A stretch of DNA of 51,350 nt from CAMBRF01 sp964404035 (GTDB lineage Bacteria; Verrucomicrobiota; Kiritimatiellia; CAIKKV01; CAITUY01), in assembly GCA_964404035.1 (NCBI GenBank), contig CAYOIT010000009.1:1-51350 (forward strand), given 5' to 3'. Shown in pieces: positions 34,073 to 42,977 of this stretch (positions are counted from its first letter, which is position 1; each line of letters begins with the position of its first letter). A program made the position numbers and the translations under genes. Under the pieces are notes generated by a model. The model saw nothing but the letters and a program-made list of their open reading frames with translations. It ran no database searches and was not told the origin of the DNA.

Positions 34073-34963
34073 ATGCCTATTGATGTCAAAGAGTTGATGA
34101 AGCAGGTTGGCAAGATCCGCGTGATCACCAACCGCCTCGTGGATGAGCATCTATCCGGCGAGTATCATTCCGTCTTCAAGGGACACGGCATCGAGTTTGA
34201 CGAGGTGCGCGAGTACATCCCCGGCGACGATATTCGTTCGATTGACTGGAATGTGACCGCCCGTATGGGCCATCCTTTCGTCAAGCGTTTCTGCGAGGAA
34301 CGCGAGTTGACCATCCTGTTTCTCGTCGACGTCTCCGGTTCGCAGTCGTTCGGCTCGGGGAACCGGCCGAAGGCGGAACTCGCCGCCGAAGTGACCTGCC
34401 TGCTGGCGTTGTCGGCCATCAAGAACCAGGACAAGGTCGGGCTTATTCTCTTCAGCGATCGGATCGAAAAGTCCATCCCGCCGCGAAAAGGACGGACCGC
34501 CGCACTCCGGCTGGTGCGCGAAGTGCTGGCCACCGAAGAGACCAGGAGGGGCACCGATCTCGCCGGCGCGCTCCGTTTCCTGAACCAGGTTCAGAAACGG
34601 CGGGCCGTCGTCTTCGTCATCTCAGACTTCATGGATGCGGATTACGAGCGCGAATTGCGGGTCACCGCGCGGCATCACGATGTGGTGTGCTGCCAAGTCT
34701 CCGACCCGCGCGAGGGCGAGTTGCCCGATGTGGGTCTGGTGGAGATCCAGGACCCGGAAAGCGGCGAACTGATGCTCCTGGACACCTCATCCCGCCATGT
34801 GCGCGAAACGTTCCAGGAGAATGCCCGGCGCGAAGGCGAGGAACTGAAGCGCCTTTTCCGCAGGAACAAGATCGACGCCCTGGCGGTGTCCACGATGAGA
34901 CCTTTTATTGAGGACATACACAAACTGTTCCGGCAGCGGCAGACACGAGCCGCGCGAGGATAA
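34073..34963 (+). CDS. DUF58 domain protein (VWA-like)
   Basis: A 296-residue soluble protein partnered with MoxR. It has the DUF58 core FKGHGIEFDEVREYIPGDDIRSIDWNVTARM and a VWA-like fold with the MIDAS-type DVSGS at 86-90. It ends with a C-terminal alpha-helical part with PFIEDIHKLFRQR. The start at 34073 is the second ATG; the one at 34043 lies in the repeat-flanked leader. No strong ribosome binding site is seen. The DUF4381-like gene starts two bases after the stop. Confidence 0.93.
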   Translation: MPIDVKELMKQVGKIRVITNRLVDEHLSGEYHSVFKGHGIEFDEVREYIPGDDIRSIDWNVTARMGHPFVKRFCEERELTILFLVDVSGSQSFGSGNRPKAELAAEVTCLLALSAIKNQDKVGLILFSDRIEKSIPPRKGRTAALRLVREVLATEETRRGTDLAGALRFLNQVQKRRAVVFVISDFMDADYERELRVTARHHDVVCCQVSDPREGELPDVGLVEIQDPESGELMLLDTSSRHVRETFQENARREGEELKRLFRRNKIDALAVSTMRPFIEDIHKLFRQRQTRAARG

Positions 34964-34965
34964 CC

Positions 34966-36009
34966 ATGGCCTGGATGCGAACACCCTTTTCACGAAGCCT
35001 GACAACGGCGGCTTGCGCCATCGGCGTCTCTGCGCTGCTAATGGGTTCAGCCCTCGGCAAGACAACGGGCTCGACGGCGGCAGGCGGCGATCAGACCGCC
35101 GCGGCCAAGCCCCGGATCGAGGAATTCTCTTCCGGTCCCGTTACCGTCACGTTCGTCATCGACCCGCCGGTCGTCCGCCTCGACCGGGACACCCTCCTTT
35201 CCCTCCGCATCGCCGCGCCGACGAACGTCTCCCTTTCCCTTCCTTCGGTCGAATCAAGGATCAAAGGATTCGTGGTGTCCGGTTCCTACGACAGCCCCAC
35301 GGAGATTCATAACGGCTTGTTGAAACAGGAACGGCATATCCGCCTGACCCCTCAGATAGCGCCGGAGTATCGCATCGCACCCATGCCCATCGTCTACAAG
35401 AGCGGGGCGACGGAACGGTGGTTCCCCTCCCGCCCGGTCGTGCTCGACACCGAACCCTTCGTCAAGGGCACGCCGGGCAAGGAGATTGAAGCCCCCCGCG
35501 GGCCGATCCGGATCTATCCGGGCCTCAAGACCCTCTCCGGCTATTTCGTGGGCCTGCTGATTCTGGCGGGGTTGGCCTATGGCCTATGGTGGCTGGCCCG
35601 ACACGTGCATCGCGCCGTGAAACTGCGTCGCATGTCGCCGAAAGAGCGGGCGATCCATGAACTCGCCGAGTTGCTGGCGCGTGACCTGATCGCACACCAA
35701 CAGGTCAAGGACTTCTACTTTGAACTGACGATGATCGTCAGGCGTTACATCGAGCGGGCCCATGCGATTCGGGCCCCCGAACAGACGACCGAGGAGTTCC
35801 TGATCGCCGTCAGCAAGGACGCCCGGTTCACTCACGACGTCATTACGCGTCTGCGCGAGTTCCTCCAGGCCGCGGATATGGTCAAGTACGCCGCTCACCG
35901 GCCGGACGAACCGGCCGTGAACCAGGCCCTCTCGACCGCCAGGAACTACATCGAGACCGACGCTGAGACGGATTCAGTCCCCGAGAAACCATCCACCCCC
36001 AACATCTAA
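34966..36009 (+). CDS. DUF4381-like membrane protein of the Bat operon
   Basis: A 347-residue protein with a signal peptide (TTAACAIGVSALLMGSALG), a beta-rich extracytoplasmic domain (GPVTVTFVIDPPVVRLDRDTLLSL), one transmembrane helix (about 184-203, FVGLLILAGLAYGLWWLA) and a cytoplasmic helical domain with YFELTMIVRRYIERAHAIRAPEQTTEEFL. This order of parts matches proteins encoded between DUF58 and BatA in many Bat operons. The start is two bases after the DUF58 stop. Function is not established for the family; it probably links the periplasmic and cytoplasmic parts of the MoxR-VWA assembly. Confidence 0.8.
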   Translation: MAWMRTPFSRSLTTAACAIGVSALLMGSALGKTTGSTAAGGDQTAAAKPRIEEFSSGPVTVTFVIDPPVVRLDRDTLLSLRIAAPTNVSLSLPSVESRIKGFVVSGSYDSPTEIHNGLLKQERHIRLTPQIAPEYRIAPMPIVYKSGATERWFPSRPVVLDTEPFVKGTPGKEIEAPRGPIRIYPGLKTLSGYFVGLLILAGLAYGLWWLARHVHRAVKLRRMSPKERAIHELAELLARDLIAHQQVKDFYFELTMIVRRYIERAHAIRAPEQTTEEFLIAVSKDARFTHDVITRLREFLQAADMVKYAAHRPDEPAVNQALSTARNYIETDAETDSVPEKPSTPNI

Positions 36010-36023
36010 CCATTCTCCATACC

Positions 36024-37055
36024 ATGCGCTTTGGAAGTCCTTATTACCTGCTCCTGTTGATCCCTCTCGCCGTGGCGGTCTGGTTCATCTACCGCCGGCG
36101 GGTCCGGCAGGCGCTGATCTTTGCGCCGTTCCATCGCCTGCCGGCGGCACGGGCGACCTGGCGCACCCGCCTGCGCCCGCTCGCTCCCGTGCTTTACCTG
36201 GCCGGCCTTGCACTTGCCATCGTCGCCCTGGCGCGCCCCCAAACCGTGTTCTCCCGAACCATCCGGCATTCCGACGCCATTGCCATCCAGATGGTCGTCG
36301 ACTGCTCCGGCTCGATGCAGGCGCTCGATTTCGCCACGGACAGCAACCAGCGCACGCGCCTCGATGTGGTGAAGGAAACCTTCGCCAAGTTCATCGAAAC
36401 GCGACCGGGCGACCTGATCGGCTTGATTACCTTCGGAGGATTCGCCTCCTGTCGCGCCCCCCTTACCCTCGACCATGATGCACTGCTTCATAGCCTCCAG
36501 GGGGTTGAGACCGCCCGTGAGCAGTTCAGCGGCGACGGCCAACTCCTGAATCAGGAAGAAATGCTGACAGCGATCGGCGACGCCCTCGCCACCGCCTGCG
36601 CCCGTCTTGAAACTTCGACCATGAAATCCAGAATTGTCGTGCTGCTCTCGGATGGCGAATCCAACACCGGCATCATCAAACCCGAGGAGGCCGCCAAGGC
36701 CGCCAAGACACTCGGCGTCAAAGTCTACACCATCGGCATCGGCACCACCGGAACGGCGCCGTTCCTGGGACGCGACATGTTCGGGCGCCAGGTCATCGGT
36801 CAAGCCGAGGTGCGTCTTGATGAGCCCCTGCTCCGCTCCATCGCGGCCACCACGGGAGGCGAATATTTCAACGTCACCGATCCGAAGGGGCTGGGCGGAG
36901 TTCTGGCCAAGATCAACAAACTCGAAAAAACGACCATTGATACGGACCTGTACAATCGCTACGACGAGCATTTCCTGAAGTTCCTTATCCCCGGCCTGGT
37001 ACTCCTGGGACTGGGGGCGATGGTGAATGCGTGGCTGGGACGAACGATTGTCTGA
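36024..37055 (+). CDS. batA: BatA: membrane von Willebrand factor A protein
   Basis: A 343-residue inner-membrane protein of the BatA type: an N-terminal helix (YLLLLIPLAVAVWF), a second helix (about 55-70), a VWA domain with MIDAS D93-C-S-G-S97, LLSDGESNTGI and VYTIGIGT, and a C-terminal helix (FLIPGLVLLGLGAMVNAWL). It lies 14 bp after the DUF4381-like gene. BatA and BatB in other bacteria bind each other and are thought to respond to oxidative or envelope stress; the biochemical role is unsettled. Confidence 0.94.
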   Translation: MRFGSPYYLLLLIPLAVAVWFIYRRRVRQALIFAPFHRLPAARATWRTRLRPLAPVLYLAGLALAIVALARPQTVFSRTIRHSDAIAIQMVVDCSGSMQALDFATDSNQRTRLDVVKETFAKFIETRPGDLIGLITFGGFASCRAPLTLDHDALLHSLQGVETAREQFSGDGQLLNQEEMLTAIGDALATACARLETSTMKSRIVVLLSDGESNTGIIKPEEAAKAAKTLGVKVYTIGIGTTGTAPFLGRDMFGRQVIGQAEVRLDEPLLRSIAATTGGEYFNVTDPKGLGGVLAKINKLEKTTIDTDLYNRYDEHFLKFLIPGLVLLGLGAMVNAWLGRTIV

Positions 37056-37092
37056 GCGTGGGAACCGAAACGGCTAGAGGCTTTTGACTATC

Positions 37093-39707
37093 ATGTCGCT
37101 GCAATTCGAATATCCATGGTTGCTCTACTTGATCTGGATCGCTCCGGCGGCCGGGATCCTTTGGAACCTTCTTATCATCCGCCGGCCCGCCACCCGGACC
37201 CTGGTGTCGCCATCCATGGCAGCACGCCTCGCGCCACCGCCGGCGCCTGCCCGTCAACGGTGGCAGCTGTTCCTGATGGTCAGCGGCCTGCTTTTCGGTC
37301 TCATCGCTGCCGCCCGACCCCAATGGGGCCAACGTGAAGAAACCGTTTACCAACGCGGCCGGGATCTCATGATCGTGCTGGACGTCTCGCGATCGATGCT
37401 GGCCACCGATGTTCATCCCAGCCGGCTGGGCCGGGCGAAAGTCGACCTGCTCGACCTGGTCCGGGAACTGCGCGGAGACCGCGTGGGGTTGCTCGCCTTT
37501 CGCGGCCGGCCGCTTCTGCTTTGCCCCCTGACCACCGACTACGGTTTCTTTACGCAGGTGCTGGAAGGCACCGGCGTTGATTCGGCCCCCACGGGCGAAA
37601 CCAATATCGGCGACGCCATTCTTGAGGCCGTGAAATCCCTTGAAGCCGACACCGGGTCCCACAAGGCGATCGTTCTCGTTTCTGACGGCGAGGATCTGGC
37701 CGGAAAGACGGAGGCCGCCACCACCAAGGCACGCGAGGCCGGGATCCCGATCTTCACCGTTGGGTTCGGCAGCAGCGAAGGGGCCAAGCTGCCCTCTCCC
37801 ACGGACAGGAAGGAGTCCCTTAGCTTCCAGGGACAGGCCGTTCTTTCCAAGCTCAACAACGAACTCATGCGGGAGTTGGCCGAAAAGACCGGCGGCGCTT
37901 ATGTTCCCGTGGGCCTGGCCAATGTCAAGCTGGGCGACCTGTACCGCGATCATCTGAGCCGGATTTCGGCCCGCGATATGGAGGAATCGGTGCAGCATCG
38001 CTACATCGAGCGATACCAGCTTTTTCTGTTCGTCGCGGTCATTTGTTTCCTGGGCCTGGCGTTTCTCAGCCGCGGGCAAATGCTTCTGCGCGCCCCGAAG
38101 CCGCTCACAAAGAAGGCCCCCGTGAAAACAGCAAGCCATGAGGATAGTGAGGCGTCAACGCGACCTGTAGCGACAGACGTCAAGGACCTTAACCCTCCCT
38201 CCGTCCCCTTGAAACAACTCTCGCTGGTTCTCCTGCTCGGACTGGCAGTCACCGCATCCACCCAGGCCACCACCAATCTTCCGCCGTCCTCATCCCTTTC
38301 CACGAATGTGCCCCCCGGCCGCGAGGGCGCGCGTTACGCCCAACGCCTCTACCTTCTCGGCAAGTACCGGGAAGCCGCTGCGGCGTACCAGGCCGCGGCA
38401 CGCACCGCCGCGCGCTCCTCCAGCGAGGAGTACCTCTACAATGCCGGATGCGCGCTCTATCAGGCTGGCGACTTCAAGGAAGCCGCCGAGCAGTTTCAAG
38501 CTCTGGGCGGTCTGGAGGGTAAACAGGGACTCGCGGCGGCGTACAACCTGGGGTGTTCACTATTCCAGGAAGCCGCGCCCCCGCCGGCAGGCGAGAAAGG
38601 GGCGCCCGATCCTGACGCACTTGACTCGCGAGTGCAGTCGTTAAAACACTCTGCCGCCGCTTTCCAGAGATCCCTGCGCCTGTCACCGGAGGATCAGGCG
38701 GGACGGAAGAATCTCGCCGTCGTCGCCGGACAGATGGATGAGGCGGTGGAGCAGGCCAAGATTGCCAGGCTGATGGCAAAGCACGGGCAGACTCCGCCCG
38801 ATGCTTTGGCCGATATGATGCTCCAGCAGCAGCGCAAGCTGATCCATGACATCCCCGTTGCCTTTACCAACGAGAGTCCCAAGCTGATAGATCGACTCGA
38901 AGCTCTGGCCGCCGATCAGGATGACACCGCCGATCTCATGATTCCCCTGAAAGGAAAACTCCTGCAGGCCATGGCTCAGGCGCAATCCTCNNNNNNNNNN
39001 NNNNNNNNNNNNNNNNNNNNNNNNNNNNNNNNNNNNNNNNNNNNNNNNNNNNNNNNNNNNNNNNNNNNNNNNNNNNNNNNNNNNNNNNNNGACCCGCCAC
39101 CCCTTCCGAAGAATGGACGAAAACCGTTCTCACACATCAGAATGAAGCCTTGGATTTGACAGGCCTGTTTGTGCAGCGATTCGAGGAGTCCGTGCCGCCG
39201 GAAGGGTTGAATGCCCCGGCCGCCCCTTCCACCGCGAATCAGACCGCCGCCACCACTAATGCCCCCGAACAGCTCATCACCCCGGAAACACGCCGTAAAA
39301 TCCTCGATCTCGCCGCGCAGACGACCAACCTTCAGCAGTCGGCAGCCGCGACGCTGTCCACCCACCCGCTCATTTCCCTCGAATCTCAGCGTAAAGCCTA
39401 TGAACTGCTGAAGGAGATCGAGAAACTCCTTCCCAAGAACAAGCAAGACCAGCAGAATCAGCAGGAACAAAAACAGGACCAGAAACAGGATCAGAAACAA
39501 GACAAAGGCCAGCCGCCTCCGCCGCCGAAGGAAGAACCCAAACCCCAACCCTCTCAAGCTCCCAAGGAACAGAAGAAGGACGAGTTGTCACCCGAAGAGG
39601 TCAAGCGCATGCTTGAAAAGGCCGTGCAGCGCGAGAAAGAGCATGAGCAGGAGAAGCGCGAACGCGATGCGTACCGACCGTTGTCGCCAGGAGAGAGAGA
39701 TTGGTAG
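37093..39707 (+). CDS. BatB/BatC fusion: VWA domain, membrane helix and TPR domain (interrupted by an N gap)
   Basis: The first part (to 38990) has two N-terminal helices, a VWA domain with MIDAS-like D97-V-S-R-S101, TNIGDAILEAV and VLVSDGEDLAG, a helix near residue 310, a second hydrophobic segment (LSLVLLLGLAVTASTQA) and TPR units (YAQRLYLLGKYREAAAAYQ, LYNAGCALYQAGDFKEAAEQF and LAAAYNLGCSLFQEAA). After the 100-N run the same type of sequence goes on in another frame (EEWTKTVLTHQNEALDLTGL), ending in a charged Gln/Lys/Pro tail. The missing length should be 2 modulo 3. Two genes are combined that are separate in many Bat operons. The ATG at 37093 is chosen over an upstream TTG. Confidence 0.85.
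38991..39090. other. Assembly gap in the BatB/C gene (100 N)
   Basis: The two flanks share no duplicated sequence, so unlike the hsdR gap this is likely to be missing sequence. The frame on both sides requires a true gap length of 2 modulo 3 if the gene is continuous. Confidence 0.9.
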
Positions 39708-39710
39708 CCC

Positions 39711-41167
39711 ATGTCTTATGTCAGGTTATGTGCCCCTTCCCTGCTCCTGATTCTCCTCGCAGGCTCAGTGCTCGCCGGGCCGACCCTGGATATCACGGCC
39801 AGCCGCGACAAGGTGTACTTGGGCGAATCGTTCCTGCTTGAGCTCAAGGTCGGCGGCTCCAGTCAGCCGGCCGAACCCGATCTCTCTCAAATCCGCAATT
39901 GTCGCGTGGAATCCCTGGGCAGCCAGGATATCAGCCACCAAAGCATCGTCATCATCAACGGCCAGATCCGGCGCGAAGGGTTCGTTGGACGCACCTATGT
40001 CTTCAAACTGACCCCGACGGAGGCCGGCGAACTGACGACCGGACCGGTGGTGGTGCGTGTGGACGGAGAACGCCTCGCCGCGCTGGGCCCAACCGTAACG
40101 GTGACCGGCGTCACACAGCAGGATATCGTGTTGATTTCTGTCAGCGCCTCGCGCGACGCCGTGCTGGTCGATGAGCCTTTCGAAATTAAGCTGAGTGTTC
40201 GACTCCTGAATCTACCCGGCGCCTATGCCGCGGCCGATCCCATCATTCCCTCCATGGCGCCGAATTTGAATGTGCCCTTCCTCTCCGGTAGCCTGCCCGA
40301 TGGGCTGAAGGGGCCCGACATTCGACAGGTGCTGAATCCCCGGCTGGTCGGAGGGAATCAGCCTGGCTTCACCATCAACGACTACACCGTCCAGAACGAT
40401 CCCTTCGATCCTGCTTCCTTCTTCAACCGGCAGGGGACGTCCGCGCGGTTCAGGCTCGATCGGCGCTCTCTGCAGGAAAACGGCAAACCCTATTTCGACT
40501 ACAGCCTCGCCCTGACCTGCACCGGGGAAGCGGAAGGGGTCTACACCTTCGGACCGGTCGTTTTCAAAGGCCATGTCCCCACCAACGTCAATGCCCAGGG
40601 AAATGCCAGCGGGATAGAGATCTTTGCGGTTGGCCCTGCAGCGATCGTGCGGGTCGTCCCGCCACCTGAAACCGACCGGCCGGAATCTTACATTGGCGCC
40701 ATCGGAAGCAACCTCCTGGTCACAGCAGCCCTGGATACCCAGACCTGCCACGTAGGCGACCCCCTGGAACTGACGCTATCGATCGGCGGCGACATTCAGA
40801 TGCGCAATCTTCAGCCCCCGAAGCTCAGCCTGCAGACCAATCTCCTGGCCCACTTCGAGATCTACGATGACACCGTCAAGACAACCAAACCAAACGGTCA
40901 GCGGCACTATGTCTACACCCTTCGCCCCCGTCATGCCGGCGCGTTTGAACTGCCTGGCATAGAGGTGTCCTACTATGATGCCACGCTCCGGCAGTACCGA
41001 ACGGTCACCACCGTGCCGATCCCCCTCAAAGTCCGACAGTCCGTCGAAGTCACCGCCTCCCAAGTCATCGGAGGCTCAACCAATTCCATCGTGCTCTCCC
41101 GCCAGAAGGATGAAGCCGAGATGCAGCCTGCCGGTATGCGCCTTGATCCTCTTGCCACCCAGCCCAC
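39711..41167 (+). CDS. batD: BatD (3' end lost in an N gap)
   Basis: BatD proteins are periplasmic, membrane-tethered partners of BatA and BatB, with several beta-sandwich domains. The visible 485 residues begin with a signal peptide (LLLILLAGSVLAG), followed by two or three BatD domains: SRDKVYLGESFLLELKVGG, SASRDAVLVDEPFEIKLSV, and a third starting DTQTCHVGDPLELTLSIGGD, each with the typical Glu-Pro or Asp-Pro-Phe turns. The ATG is three bases after the preceding stop. The transmembrane helix expected after the third domain is missing in the gap. A following reading frame (41268-42039) may be the rest of this protein or a separate BatE-type gene. Confidence 0.9.
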
Positions 41168-41267
41168 NNNNNNNNNNNNNNNNNNNNNNNNNNNNNNNNN
41201 NNNNNNNNNNNNNNNNNNNNNNNNNNNNNNNNNNNNNNNNNNNNNNNNNNNNNNNNNNNNNNNNNNN
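41168..41267. other. Assembly gap after BatD (100 N)
   Basis: The flanks share no repeat. If batD continues into the frame after the gap, the true missing length must be divisible by 3. Confidence 0.9.
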
Positions 41268-42039
41268 GTTCGCCACGGTCATGCAGTCACACTCCGATGC
41301 CGCGTTCGGCCGCAGTTCCGCACGGGACATCGAAGAGGTGAAAACCGTCATGACCGCAGTCGAACAGACCTGGCGCAGGGCCTCTCGCACCGGCAGTCCG
41401 TCTTCGAAACTCGGACTCATCGTGACAACCAGCCTTCTGCTGAACCTGTCGCTCCGGGTCCAGGCCACCACGATGGCCGAGCGCGAGTTCATCTTGAACG
41501 AGGCCAACAGTCGCCTGACATCGGCCGACACGCCCGCCGAGTTTCTGGCAGCGGCGTCCGTGTACCAGAGACTGGTGGATCGGGGCGTCTGCAATGCCAC
41601 AGTCCTGTACAACGAAGGAACCGCCCTGTTGATGGCGGGAAAACCTGCGGATGCGGTCCAGGTTCTGCTCCGTGCCGAGCGGTACGGGGGAAGCGCCGGG
41701 GATATTCGCCGCAATCTGGCCATTGCCCTGGGACAGCGGGAGGGATTGAAGACGCCCCTCATTCCCTGGAATCGCATCGTGCTCTTCTGGCATTACGGCC
41801 TGTCCTGTGGCACGCGTCTACTGATAACAGCGATCGCCTTCACGCTGCTCTGGTTGGCGGGTGCCGCGCGTCTGGCAGGCAGGCGAGGTGTCGCCAAGAT
41901 CGTTCTCAGGGGGGCGTTGTTCGCGGTGGTTCTCTTCGGATCAAGCGTCCTGACCACGCTGCAGCAGGAAAATCAGGCTCGCACGCCACCCTCGCTGCTG
42001 GCACCGGAGCCCGCGTCCGCGCCAAACGCCTCGCGGTAG
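41268..42039 (+). CDS. BatD tail and/or BatE-like TPR membrane protein (5' end in gap)
   Basis: The frame is open from the gap to the TAG at 42037-42039 and is GC-rich at third positions throughout, so it codes from the first base. Residues from the gap to about 30 (SARDIEEVKTVMTAVEQTWRRA) resemble the helical cytoplasmic tail of BatD. A helix or signal-like segment follows (LGLIVTTSLLLNLSLRVQA), then TPR units (FLAAASVYQRLVDRGVCNATVLYNEGTALLMAGKPADAV) and two C-terminal helices (LLITAIAFTLLWLAGAARL, GALFAVVLFGSSVL), as in BatE. An ATG at 41350, nine bases after AGAGGTG, could start a separate BatE of 229 residues. Either a fusion or two genes is possible. Confidence 0.75.
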
Positions 42040-42086
42040 TCGCGCGTCCAAACTGCTCCCAAAATGGTTCCCGCTTGTTGCCGTGT

Positions 42087-42905
42087 ATGCGGCCCGTTAC
42101 ACTGCCCGGCGTGACAAAACAGTCCCTTCCCCAACACCGCGCCGTGGACAGGTTCTTCAGAGCTGAGGTTGCCGAGCGGCTTCAGCGGATGCGCAACAGT
42201 GCGGCACCCCATAAGACGTGGCCGGAAGGCTGCTATGGGTCTGCCACGAGTTGGCTCTTGTTCGTTGGCCCGAGTCCTGGCGGGCGGCGCCCGGCGCGCC
42301 CACCCCGGGCGCCCCGGCACCCGACAGGCGGCCGTTGCCTCTGGAACGTCGCCTTTGACGACCCGTATGCGGACAGACCGGACGCCTGGGGCGGCAAGTA
42401 TCGTGAGAACATCCCGGCGCTCGTGGAAACGATCATTGGCCTGCCGCTTGGCCGGGGCAGTGCCAAGTTGTATGGGTTTGCGAACTTCGACTGGGTTCCA
42501 AGCCCGCAAGAGGGCCGCGTGCCGCGGAAACGACTCCTTCAGGGCGAATCCGACGTGCTGAAGGTGCTCAGAATGACCCGCCCCAGGATCATCGCCCCGA
42601 CGACAGCCTTGGCACACACTCGGTTGTTGGGGTGCCTGCGCCGCGAAGGGTATTCGTTCTTCACACCGGCCGAGCAGTCCATCCGCATTCGCATCGACCC
42701 TCGCGGTGACGCCTTTCACACACGGTTGGAGGCCGTAAAGCTCAAGGGGCGCGGCGTCCTTTCAGGCAGTGTCGTCGTCCGCCTCCCGCAACACCCAGCC
42801 CGCATGCTCTATAAGCAGCACGGCCACCGGTGCGCCCGCGCGGTCAGGCAGGCCCTGGTTCACGTGTACGCTGAGGCCAACCGGCTGAGCATCGAAGAGA
42901 CTTGA
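42087..42905 (+). CDS. Unknown protein with uracil-DNA-glycosylase-like motif order
   Basis: A 272-residue protein I cannot assign to a family. It has LFVGPSPGG near residue 57, FANFDWVPSP in the middle, RPRIIAPTTALAHTRLLGCL, and LPQHPARMLYKQHG towards the end. This order (Gly-x-x-Pro-Gly, Asn...Pro, Pro-Arg-Ile-Ile...Ala, His-Pro) is reminiscent of the uracil-DNA glycosylase superfamily, but the resemblance is weak and might be chance. The ATG at 42087 lies 47 bp after the Bat operon, without a clear ribosome binding site; a GTG at 42111 is another option. It faces the convergent DUF499 gene 72 bp away, at the edge of the defence locus. Confidence 0.6.
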   Translation: MRPVTLPGVTKQSLPQHRAVDRFFRAEVAERLQRMRNSAAPHKTWPEGCYGSATSWLLFVGPSPGGRRPARPPRAPRHPTGGRCLWNVAFDDPYADRPDAWGGKYRENIPALVETIIGLPLGRGSAKLYGFANFDWVPSPQEGRVPRKRLLQGESDVLKVLRMTRPRIIAPTTALAHTRLLGCLRREGYSFFTPAEQSIRIRIDPRGDAFHTRLEAVKLKGRGVLSGSVVVRLPQHPARMLYKQHGHRCARAVRQALVHVYAEANRLSIEET

Positions 42906-42907
42906 TA

Positions 42908-42960
42908 GTCGGCGGACGGCGCTACGCCCCGCGGTCACTCCCGATGTGCCGGCCGCCTAC
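42908..42960. repeat. Convergent intergenic inverted repeat
   Basis: Outer arms GTCGGCGG (42908-42915) and CCGCCTAC (42953-42960) pair at seven of eight positions; an inner GGCG-CTA-CGCC hairpin is at 42918-42928. Lying between two convergent genes it may act as a two-way terminator. The GTAGGC-type ends resemble the hairpin pair at 2536-2583. Confidence 0.45.
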
Positions 42961-42977
42961 TCAGAGACTCCCTCTGC

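Noticed and set aside
39711..42905. Apparent single 1064-residue frame from batD through the unknown gene
   Set aside because: The frame is carried over the 100-N placeholder; the part after the gap is non-coding in that frame until about 42087, where the separate unknown gene begins.
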